DNA of 12,635 nt, taken from the NCBI GenBank assembly GCA_001969505.1, contig LSSK01000193.1:6694-19328 (forward strand). Direction: 5' to 3'. The notes beneath the pieces are model-generated. The model did not search any database, was not told where the DNA came from, and worked only from the letters and a program-made list of their open reading frames with translations. The stretch comes from Zancudomyces culisetae. Taxonomy: Eukaryota; Kickxellomycota; Harpellomycetes; Harpellales; Legeriomycetaceae. The position numbers and the translations under genes were made by a program. Below, one piece after another: positions 1 to 7,404 of this stretch. Positions within the stretch are counted from its first letter, which is position 1, and the number at the start of each line of letters is the position of its first letter.

Positions 1-1124
1 CGTCGATAATCTAGTTTCATGTCCTTTGCTATTGTAATTTCTCTCCGGTTGATAAACGTTACAATTCCGTATCTTATTTTATTTAGCATCACATATGAAC
101 CAAATGTATCAAACTTGAATTCCCCTTGGTTGTTTAGAATTACACCACCATTATATACCGCTTTGGAGTTTGATGATACAAAACTGGTATTACAATGCCA
201 TAGACGATCATTGCTCGGTAGGTTTACAAAAATGTCTTTGAGCTGTATAGCTGGCAGCAGTGTCAAACCCTCAGATACCAACATGCAATAAATGTATATA
301 GACCACCAAAGACGTCTTCCAAGTTCCTTTTCTACTATTGAATATTTACCCTCTTTTTCAGATATGCTGACGGAATGTGCATCCACCATATGCAATTTCA
401 TTGAAATGGCCAGCTTTGTTGCCAAATGGAAATATTTTGTGCATTGCGATGCAAGTCCAGTGACGGAATAATATCTACTTAGCACCTGCATTGTCCATAT
501 ACCCAAACAATCTGGATGAATAAATATGTTTTTCATGTATTCGGTGGTATAGTTCAATGCTCGTTTACGCCTCTCTTCAGTAAATACTTTAAAAAAATCG
601 TCATCTTTTAATACAGTTGATCCCATCAGCAAAAGAGTACAAACCACGTACTTTGGTACTTGAAAAGTCTTTACGTTTTGTATAAACTGGGGAATTCTTA
701 CAACATTTGTAAGCAAAGGATAGCGATACATAAACATGTACATTAGCTCATCTATCACGTCTCGTAGGAGTCTTGATAACTCTATATCCTCCGCATCCCT
801 ACCAATTATATTCTGAATGTTCACATCAACGATGCAGGCATCTGTCATCAAATTCTTTATTTCATGCCTTATACCATGATTGGAGCTTTCATTGGCTGTG
901 GTTTTCATTTTTTTGCTCTGTTTTTTCAATTCTTCAACTCTTTTTTCTATATCTGCGAGTTTTTCAAACAAAGGCTCATTCACGGGTCTCTTATGCACTT
1001 TTCTTTTTTCATTAAGTCTAAACGTTATTATGTATTTTTTGTAGGTATTGTCAGTATTTGACTTTACCCTTGTTCGTCTGCTGCCACCAGCAGATTCTTC
1101 TCTTTCAGAATTTTTTTGAGTCAT
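1..1124 (-). CDS. Fungal-specific transcription factor with cysteine-less Zn2Cys6-like N-terminus (partial, 3' end off window)
   Basis: The frame is open from ATG at 1124 to the left edge (374 codons) without stop or intron, so the C-terminus is missing. Residues about 125-303 read as the fungal transcription factor regulatory domain (Fungal_trans, middle homology region). A helix-rich stretch with WTMQVLSRYY (210-219) and LAISMKLHMVD (238-248) is followed by the hallmark RRLWWSIYIY (270-279) and a short segment ending in VNLP (300-303). Residues 52-72 are a charged, heptad-like helix, as expected for the dimerisation coiled coil that follows a zinc cluster. Just before it, residues 12-41 have the spacing of a Zn2Cys6 cluster, but the six positions are A12, S15, S22, Y31, T34 and R41; the first cysteine of the protein is C97. 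A nuclear regulator is likely; whether it binds DNA is unclear. A TATA box 85 bp upstream supports this start over a missed upstream exon. Target genes are unknown. Confidence 0.85.
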   Translation of the reverse strand, partial: MTQKNSEREESAGGSRRTRVKSNTDNTYKKYIITFRLNEKRKVHKRPVNEPLFEKLADIEKRVEELKKQSKKMKTTANESSNHGIRHEIKNLMTDACIVDVNIQNIIGRDAEDIELSRLLRDVIDELMYMFMYRYPLLTNVVRIPQFIQNVKTFQVPKYVVCTLLLMGSTVLKDDDFFKVFTEERRKRALNYTTEYMKNIFIHPDCLGIWTMQVLSRYYSVTGLASQCTKYFHLATKLAISMKLHMVDAHSVSISEKEGKYSIVEKELGRRLWWSIYIYCMLVSEGLTLLPAIQLKDIFVNLPSNDRLWHCNTSFVSSNSKAVYNGGVILNNQGEFKFDTFGSYVMLNKIRYGIVTFINRREITIAKDMKLDYR

Positions 1125-1208
1125 TGTATAAAAGTAGAGTAGAAATAATCCTAGAATGGATTGATTGATACGAGATTGTAATAACTGCCACTCATACCAA
1201 GTACTGTG

Positions 1209-1216
1209 TTTATATA
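1209..1216 (-). promoter_or_regulatory. TATA box of the transcription factor gene
   Basis: TATATAAA on the minus strand, 85 bp upstream of the ATG at 1124. The spacing is close to that seen for the dehydrogenase gene (TATA about 80 bp before its ATG), which suggests a common core-promoter layout in this genome. Confidence 0.5.
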
Positions 1217-1344
1217 CTACTATTTTTATTTTTAGGCTCATATCTTTAGTGTTTTGCACTTTTTGATACTCGGAATATGAAACGCGATCTTTTCATATAT
1301 CCATACTTCTGACCAACTCCTTTGATTGATTGAAAATAGTTGAT

Positions 1345-1482
1345 ATTTTGAATTGGGAACAAAAAAACAAACACATATCTTCTAACAAAAACAAAAACAG
1401 GATGAAAAAAAGATGAAAAAAGATGAAAAAAAGATGAAAGCTCAACTCAACTTTGTTATTCCCAACAAACTCAATTCAAAAT
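1345..1482. repeat. Imperfect inverted repeat flanking the tandem repeat
   Basis: The left arm ATTTTGAATTGGGAA (1345-1359) is matched by an inverted right arm split in two: TTCCCAA (1459-1465) and TTCAAAAT (1475-1482), with 9 bp inserted between. The arms enclose about 100 bp that include the GATGAAA repeat. It could be a cruciform-forming site or a decayed small element; no flanking target duplication is visible. Confidence 0.5.
1401..1438. repeat. Short tandem repeat, four GATGAAA-type units
   Basis: Four consecutive units of GATGAAA followed by a variable A-run, so the period is 10 or 11 bp. It sits between the arms of the inverted repeat at 1345-1482 and about 280-310 bp upstream of the transcription factor start codon. 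Replication slippage is the simple explanation. Confidence 0.8.
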
Positions 1483-2069
1483 AATCTCGAATCTATTCAA
1501 ATCTCAGTTAATATACTGGGGTTTATGTAACATTCATCTAAAGATGCCAGTACAACCGAGAAAATTTCCTATGGTAACATAAAAATATACCACTATTAGA
1601 TGAAAACCACTACCTCATCTTTTCCAGATTAAGCCTAGGCTTCCAAAACAAAACACTCGCAACATTATCAATATTCCATCCATCGGGATGGCTCTAATTA
1701 AATATCAGCTGAGTGGGTGTGATTTACGAGATACTAATATAGATAAATATATATTCGTATCTACTTGGTTATCTTTTCAAAGCTAATATATACAACTAGA
1801 TCTAACCCAACCTACTACCTTCACAGAAATACAACTATATATCCCTTGTGTCGTGGAGACAATCTTGTAAACAAAGTCTTTTTTTTCAGTTATTTACTTT
1901 ATGATACCCTTCCCATTTGTTATTCTCACTTCAGTAACAACAGCAAAGTATTTTTTTATACTTCGTATAAGGATGACGTCTTTAAAATTCAATCAAAAAC
2001 TAAGGTACATCAAGTAGTATGATGCTATGGCCTAACAGTATGAATTTTACTGTTTCAAATATCCGGCTT

Positions 2070-2161
2070 ATTAAGTGTGAATATACTAAGACGAACCAAA
2101 ATGGTCAAATACGATTCAATTGGTTTTCCGGCTAAACCGTACTTAATATCATCACACTAAT
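2070..2161. repeat. Imperfect ~20-bp inverted repeat, MITE-like hairpin candidate
   Basis: The left arm (2070-2090, beginning ATTAAGTGTGA) pairs with the right arm (2142-2161, ending TCACACTAAT) with a few mismatches and one gap. Inside, GAACCAA near 2093 faces TTGGTTTT near 2121, which extends the hairpin. The whole unit is about 92 bp and has no coding capacity. It might be a miniature inverted-repeat element or a chance hairpin in AT-rich DNA; other genomic copies would decide. Confidence 0.45.
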
Positions 2162-2797
2162 TATTTCACATATTGTAGAGTCTGAACTTTTATTCAGGCC
2201 GCAATCCCATCTGTTCTTGTTAAAATTCGTTTTTGTTTTACTCGCTAGTATATTGTAATGACGCAACTAGATCCTTACACTAAAAAAAATCAAATAAATA
2301 AAAATACAACACCAGTAAAATTCTAGGGCTCCAGTCATAAATTTGGAGTCGATTAGATATTGTTGTAAAGTTTACATTGTTCTTGCATTATGGGATTTTG
2401 CATGGAATATATATCACTTATTTGTAGCCATTTTTTACATTAGAAAATTAGTAAATGTGAGATAAAAACGATTGAGATTATAGCGCGATTTAGCATGTTA
2501 AGGACGATTATTCGCGTAAATCAAGTAGAACAAACTGATACTCGAGCTATATCATTTATCAGTGCTTGATTTATTTCATTATACATCATTTATACCTTAA
2601 TATTTGGTGGCTTTTCGGGAACCTGATGGATAGTGCTGCCTCTGCTTAGGTCATGAATATTTTCAGCTTTTTAAATAAAGCCCAAATAGCTATGAAACAA
2701 AAAGAAGAAAAAAACCAGCGTAATTAACCGACTCTAGCACGCAGATATTTGCTGACGAATAGTTTTTTACGAAGTAATCAAGTTATGCGATTTTATT

Positions 2798-3035
2798 CGC
2801 ACCAACTCATTTTATAAAAACGCAATTTTGCTAGACCAATATTTCACCACAGACCAGCTGGGATAGCAATTCCACTCGCTATTCAAGCTTGTTTCGGATA
2901 AAGCGAATATTCAAATAGCGCACCAAATTGGCTGGTAGTTACACAGTCAATTCTTACAAATTGTGAGACACACACACAAACAACACTAAAAGAGATATAC
3001 AAAAGATAGTATAAATTAGTACGTTTTCGCACCAA
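2798..3035 (+). promoter_or_regulatory. Three direct copies of CGCACCAA upstream of the dehydrogenase gene
   Basis: Exact copies lie at 2798-2805, 2919-2926 and 3028-3035, all in the same orientation. The first and third extend to an identical 11-mer, TTCGCACCAAC. In DNA this AT-rich, three copies of a GC-containing octamer within 240 bp are unlikely by chance. The last copy lies just downstream of the TATA box, near the expected transcription start. I do not recognise the binding factor. Confidence 0.45.
3010..3017 (+). promoter_or_regulatory. TATA box of the isobutyryl-CoA dehydrogenase gene
   Basis: TATAAATT lies 74-81 bp upstream of the ATG at 3091. The start codon has A at -3 (CAATAATGG), a favourable initiation context. 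Confidence 0.55.
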
Positions 3036-3090
3036 CCGAAGTAGATTAGATAAATACAATTCCCATAAAAACAAAAAAGCAACAACAATA

Positions 3091-5802
3091 ATGGCCAGCT
3101 TTGTTTCAAGATTCTCCTTTTCAAGAGTAGGAAACTATAGTGCGAGGATACTTGCCCCACTGGGAAGACGTTCTCTTACCACAGCAAATTCGGTTTTGGA
3201 CCGTAAGTTATTATTGTAGTTGTTGTTTTAACTGTTATTATCGTCCGTTTCTGTATTTACTTCCACCACTTTTACTGTTTTAACTATTTAGTTTTGAATT
3301 TTGTTTAGTAATAACTCATTGTATTATATTCCGTATGTTATAAATAGCTACACTGGGACTCACAGGTATTTGAATTGTATACTCGACTACGTTTAACCGT
3401 ATACACTTTGTATATGCAGATATGAAAGCACGTATATTTCCGACTACCATAAATATTGCGTCTAACAAAATGTTGGTATCACAGATGAGCAAAAGGAGTT
3501 GTACGAAGCTGCATCGAGTTTTGCAGAAGCCGAAATGGCACCTATTATGTTGAAGGTAAGTATGCAAATACGGATATGGATACAAGTATGCATGAAAATA
3601 GGAATAGAAATAAGAGTACAAATAGGAATACAAAGTGTGGTAGTTATGAGAGTGTTCCATTGTACTAAAGAAGAATATACATAAAGATACCAGACACGGT
3701 ATTGTTTGGTAGTATAGTGTATGGAGTGTGTCTAGTAACACTCACTTTTGAATTTGATAAACAACCAAATAGCTTGACCAAGATGAAAACATGCCAAAAG
3801 AGTTGCTATTAAAGGCAGCAGAGTTGGGATTTGGTATGATATATACATTATATACAATAAATTATATATAAGCATACAGTTTGTACATAACTATTTGTGT
3901 TACACCATTTATAATGAATGGAAAAAAAAGTAAATGGATGAATATATTTAAAAATAATACACAAATTTGGTGATGAGTGATACAAACTGTATAATGGAAA
4001 GGGTATAAAACATATGACATACAGTATATATCACTGGTTTATAAAAGTTACCACATTTTACTGTGATATTGGGTGTAAATAGGTAAATTATATGTTTCCG
4101 AAAAGAGTGGAGGAGTAGGGCTAGGTAAGTGAGCAAGAGTATATAATGGTGGTGGATATGATACTGTTGATGTATGATTGTAGGAGATGTGATAAAGTGA
4201 TAAGATGAACTTATAGATCGATTGTCTACATCGGTTGTATTTGAGGGGTTATCTAGAGGCGATGTATCAACTACTGCATATCTCACTCTGCACAAGTAAT
4301 TTGCCACTTCCATTTACTGTTTCATAATTTTTCACAAATTATAACAACCCGTTATTGTTAATATTTATAAAGTATGTGTGCATGGATGATTGACAAGTTT
4401 GGAAACCAAAGCCAAAGGGACAAGTATCTGGAAAACCTGCTAAACATGGAAGTAAGTACGGACGTTGTGTTTGTACCTGTGAGCAATTTATGTGCATCCC
4501 ATCCATGTTTAATACTACTCACCTTTTTGTTGAAACATGTAACTTGTATTGTAAATAACCTCCTATGAAATACTACTTATGATACACCAGCATTTGGGAT
4601 CATACTGCCTGACAGAACCTGGAACGGGAAGTGATGCGGCATCACTATCAACAAGTGCAAAGAAGGAAGGATCTAAATATATTCTGAACGGATCAAAGGC
4701 GTTTATTTCAAACGGTGGAGACTCTGATATATATATTGTTATGGCAAGAACAGGAGGGGCAGGGCCAAAGGGTATATCAACATTTATTGTTTCAAAAGAC
4801 TCGCCTGGACTGAGTTTTGGAAAGAAAGAAAAAAAGGTTGGATGGAGCTCACAACCCACACGAGGTTAGTGTATTTCGTTTATATTTATATTGAGTTTTA
4901 GATTGATTGTGGTGTGGGTTTGTATACGGTTTAATGTTGGAGCACCAAGAAATTTGATATGAAGTCGTGAAAATATGGATGTAAAATGATGAAGGTAATG
5001 ACGTTTACCAAAACACTGGGATTTGAATACTAAATATAGCTGTGATATTTGAAAACTGCGAAGTACCGGCGGAGAATTTAATGGGGCGGGAGGGAGATGG
5101 GTTCAAGTTTGCAATGATGGGTCTAGACGGAACCAAAGTGAATATATGCAAGTATAACATTCACATACATTAGCTATTTCTTCGAAATTAATCATCTACT
5201 GCTGGTATTTATTCTTATTGAAATCCATATTAATTATTAACTATAACCGTATAATCAATAAAATCAAGGATATCAAATATGCTCAAATAGCATCATGTAG
5301 TCTTGGTGGTGCTGATTCCAGCTTGCGTGCTGCTCTGGAACACTCTGCTGTCCGAAAACAGTTCGGTACCCCAATCTTTGATTTCCAAAATACCCAGTTT
5401 GAGTTGGCTGAAATGGCAGGCCGACTTAATGCTTCGAGATTGATGGTTAGACAGGCAGCAAGGATGTTGGATGAAAAATCACCAAGTGCAGTAGCATTCT
5501 GTGCTATGGTAAGTCAAACTGAAATGGACAATTCCATATGCTTGAGTTAATGTAAAAATTCAGACAACATTTCTAGCTATAACTGTACTTTCCATATGAA
5601 CAAATAGGCCAAAGAGTTTGCAACAGATACATGTTTCAATATCTGTAACCGGTCACTACAATTGCATGGTGGATACGGATATCTTAAGGACTATCCAGTT
5701 CAACAGTATATGCGGGATACGCGTGTTCACCAGATTTTGGGTGGAACTAGCGAAATAATGAAGGTCATAGTTTCTAGGTCACTCGCAAAACTCATTTCTT
5801 AA
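3091..5802 (+). CDS. ACAD8: Mitochondrial isobutyryl-CoA dehydrogenase (ACAD8 type), 11 exons, catalytic Glu replaced
   Basis: FAD acyl-CoA dehydrogenase; the family oxidises isobutyryl-CoA to methacrylyl-CoA in mitochondrial valine breakdown. Exons by homology and phase: 3091-3202, 3348-3365, 3485-3555, 3773-3833, 4083-4124, 4217-4295, 4373-4451, 4591-4864, 5040-5147, 5291-5508, 5608-5802. They total 1257 nt and 418 residues; human ACAD8 is about 415. Residues 1-30 are Arg/Ser-rich without acidic residues, a mitochondrial presequence. Family landmarks: HNMCAWMID (127-135), [14 protein letters not shown] (159-172), [10 protein letters not shown] (230-239), RKQFG (303-307), [11 protein letters not shown] (373-383) and RDTRVHQI (390-397). 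Introns are 77-249 nt; nine are GT-AG and the ninth is GC-AG. The Glu normally in LEG(S/T) near the C-terminus is Gly399 (GGT, 5740-5742). The alternative IVD/LCAD base position, by my alignment Thr277, is not Glu either. The ACAD8 assignment is firm; activity is doubtful. Confidence 0.93.
3348..3365 (+). other. 18-nt microexon (exon 2) of the dehydrogenase gene
   Basis: Preceded by AATAG and followed by GTATTT. Exon 1 ends in phase 1 (a single C); adding this exon gives P-T-L-G-L-T, then D-E-Q-K-E-L across the next junction. This restores the D-P-x-x-G-L-x-x-E-Q-K-E-F/L block seen just after the presequence in ACAD8 proteins. Skipping it stays in frame but joins D37 directly to H-E-Q-K, losing the conserved PxxGL part. 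Confidence 0.8.
3571..3640. repeat. Degenerate 6-bp repeat inside dehydrogenase intron 3
   Basis: Irregular purine-rich hexamer units (variants of AATAGG, AATACA, GGATAT) follow the intron-3 donor. On the opposite strand they give a Tyr/Leu/Ser-rich periodic open frame that is antisense and not a gene. Low complexity only. Confidence 0.5.
5148..5290 (+). other. GC-AG intron (intron 9) of the dehydrogenase gene
   Basis: The donor is GCAAGTA and the acceptor AAATAG. It joins exon 9 (phase 1, single T) to exon 10 to give V-N-I-S-S-C-S-L-G, matching the family's I-N-I-A-S-C-S-L-G without insertion. The nearby GT options (GTGAAT at 5138, GTATAA at 5152) give a four-residue insertion with a poorer match, or a premature stop. 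GCAAGT matches U1 at every position except +2, as is typical of real GC donors. Confidence 0.7.
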
Positions 5803-5896
5803 TATATTTCTCTTGTTTTGTTTTGTTTTATTTTTTTGGGAAGGGTTGATATATGTACCAAGGGAAATTTGATGGTCTCGTGGGAAATACTATTAA

Positions 5897-5902
5897 AATA
5901 AA
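5897..5902 (+). terminator. Poly(A) signal candidate of the dehydrogenase gene
   Basis: AATAAA, 95 bp after the stop codon at 5800-5802, in a T/A-rich 3' region. Confidence 0.4.
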
Positions 5903-6190
5903 TCAACAGTAACATTTTTTAAACTTAACTCGAGAATTCTTGCAAAAAGATTAAAAAGTAGAGGTACTGAACAACACAGATGGTACTGAACACATATATT
6001 TGACTGGACGCAATGAATCGCGACTCAAAGATGTACTTGAAGCGACACATTAAAGTAGTATTTAGAGCGAAATTACTGATGAGTAGAGAGTAACAATGAT
6101 CATAGTGACAATGAAGAATTAACATATAGTTCTAGATCCTAATGTAGGAGTGTTTTTTTACGTTTTAATGTTTTTTCTTGTTTTATCACA

Positions 6191-6199
6191 CACGTGTTA
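6191..6199 (+). promoter_or_regulatory. E-box CACGTGTTA
   Basis: A palindromic CACGTG core followed by TTA, 250 bp upstream of the first in-frame ATG of the polymerase fragment. The same 9-mer occurs at 8733 and 10891 at similar distances from other start codons. CACGTG is a bHLH binding core; use here is inferred. Confidence 0.35.
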
Positions 6200-6331
6200 C
6201 GTAAATATTTAGTAATGCATGTTATTTCAATTTGTAAAAAGAGTCAACAGCTATAATTAAGATATGCACATTTTATGAGCTGGTGTTATTGCAGATATCT
6301 TTATCAAACCATTTCGTATTTTATATTTTAG

Positions 6332-7051
6332 CACTTTGAAAAGCTAAATAGATGTAAAATAATTGTTGCGTATAATATTATCATCAAACAGCTTTCAAAG
6401 ACAGATTATGCTGGAAAACAAGCCCACGTTGAGCTGGCCGAACGAATGCGAAAGAGAGACCCAGGTAGCGCTCCTCAGGTTGGCGACCGAGTTGCATATG
6501 TTATAATTAAGGCGGCCAAAGGTGCTGCCGCTTACGAGCGTGCTGAAGATCCAATCTATGTGCTGAACAATGGCCTTCCGATTGATACACACTACTACCT
6601 TGAAAATCAGCTTGTAAAACCTCTTACCAGAATTTTTGAGCCCATTTTAACCGAAAAAGTTGGTTCTTTGTTTTCTGGTGATCACACCCGCTCAATTCAT
6701 CTGACCACTCCAAATACTGGTGCTTTAATGAGGTTTGCTGTAAGGTCAGAAACTTGTCTGGGTTGTAGAGTTCCTCTGCCGCCTTCTAAAAAGTCAGCCG
6801 GGTCTAATGCTGTTTGTGTTCACTGTTTGCCCAAACTCCCCGAAATATATTTTGCAAATCTCCAAATTGCCAATGCTTGTCAGACTCGATACGCTAGATT
6901 GTGGACTGAATGTCAACGGTGCCAGTCAATAATGCACGAAGATGTTGTCTGTTCCAACAGCGATTGTCCCATATTTTATATGCGGACAAAGGCACAGCAT
7001 GATAACAATCAACAGATAAAAGTGATGAAAAGGTTTGATTTGAGCTGGTAG
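6332..7051 (+). CDS. POL3: DNA polymerase delta catalytic subunit, C-terminal fragment only
   Basis: The frame is open from just after a TAG/splice-acceptor-like site at 6329-6331 to the TAG stop; the first in-frame ATG is 6446. From about 6383 it matches the pol delta C-terminus closely: LSKTDYAGKQAHVELAERM, then RKRDPGSAP, GDRVAYVII, AEDPIYVL and the two metal modules. Counting from ATG 6446, CysA is C104-x2-C107-x16-C124-x2-C127 and CysB is C156-x2-C159-x9-C169-x4-C174. In the family CysA supports PCNA binding; CysB holds a [4Fe-4S] cluster and contacts the B subunit. A full enzyme has about 1,050-1,100 residues, so about 80 percent is absent. The codons at 6344-6391 match more weakly (K-I, then I-I-I-K-Q-L), as if diverging. 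It may be a truncated duplicate, a free-standing C-terminal domain, or an assembly join between 5803 and 6332. A C-x2-C polymerase epsilon or zeta origin is less likely. Confidence 0.85.
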   Translation, partial: HFEKLNRCKIIVAYNIIIKQLSKTDYAGKQAHVELAERMRKRDPGSAPQVGDRVAYVIIKAAKGAAAYERAEDPIYVLNNGLPIDTHYYLENQLVKPLTRIFEPILTEKVGSLFSGDHTRSIHLTTPNTGALMRFAVRSETCLGCRVPLPPSKKSAGSNAVCVHCLPKLPEIYFANLQIANACQTRYARLWTECQRCQSIMHEDVVCSNSDCPIFYMRTKAQHDNNQQIKVMKRFDLSW

Positions 7052-7404
7052 TTTTTGAATAGCACTCGCCGCTTTTTTGGTTTATTCTACTCTTATTATA
7101 TTGTTATTGATATTCTTTTATACACCATCTTTTATAACTTGAGTTATAGCTAGGAGATACCTTTATTTTGTATATAATAGCTGAATAAAGCATAGTTTTG
7201 ATCCATATAGCTAGTGTGGGTGACAAAGTTGTATATAAGGTGTATTCATAAATGGTGTACTTTATTTGCTGACATAAACAAACAATCAATACTACTATGG
7301 CACTTAGTGTACCATTCCTAACTTTTTGTTTTGTAAAAGGAAATACAAAGCAGACCTAAAAAAACAGACACAAAAAACGACATTTTTGCTGAGACACTTG
7401 CAAA
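7052..7404. other. Convergent 3' region between the polymerase fragment and the quinone reductase
   Basis: AT-rich, no coding signal. It holds AATAAA at 7184-7189 (plus strand, for the polymerase fragment) and TTTATT at 7261-7266 (AATAAA on the minus strand, for the reductase). A near-perfect hairpin TATAACT/AGTTATA with a 2-bp spacer lies at 7133-7148. Confidence 0.6.
7184..7189 (+). terminator. Poly(A) signal candidate after the polymerase fragment
   Basis: AATAAA, 133 bp after the stop codon at 7049-7051. Its presence is compatible with the fragment carrying the original 3' end of a polymerase gene. Confidence 0.35.

Larger units (their letters stand above)
1125..3090. other. Divergent intergenic region between the transcription factor and the dehydrogenase
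   Basis: About 2 kb of AT-rich DNA. The open frames in it are short, begin mostly at non-ATG codons, and give tyrosine/phenylalanine/serine-rich translations typical of random AT-rich sequence. I see no tRNA, rRNA or transposase. It contains the promoters of both flanking genes, a short GATGAAAA tandem repeat, two imperfect inverted repeats and three CGCACCAA boxes, listed separately. Confidence 0.7.
5803..6331. other. Gap between the dehydrogenase and the polymerase fragment, no gene seen
   Basis: About 530 bp. Beyond the dehydrogenase 3' region I find no frame resembling the exonuclease, palm, fingers or thumb of DNA polymerase delta, although its C-terminus follows. The right end, TTTTATATTTTAG at 6319-6331, looks like a 3' splice site, so the fragment may carry the tail of an intron. 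An E-box (6191) is listed separately. Confidence 0.6.

Noticed and set aside
1765-2022. 85-codon plus-strand open frame in the first intergenic region
   Set aside because: It begins with TTG, is rich in Tyr/Phe/Ser as expected of AT-rich noise, and resembles no family.
3316-3741. 141-codon minus-strand frame across dehydrogenase exons 2-3 and introns
   Set aside because: It is antisense to well-supported exons, and its Tyr-rich periodic part is the translation of a degenerate hexamer repeat in intron 3.
3948-4313. 121-codon minus-strand frame over dehydrogenase introns 4-5
   Set aside because: It overlaps real exons 5 and 6 on the opposite strand; composition is random-like.
4563-4859. 98-codon minus-strand frame opposite dehydrogenase exon 8
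   Set aside because: It is a mirror of the conserved coding exon and has no independent support.
5218-5290. Extension of exon 10 leftward to an apparent in-frame start at 5218
   Set aside because: The first codon is TTG and the residues do not match the family; conservation starts exactly after the AAATAG acceptor at 5290.
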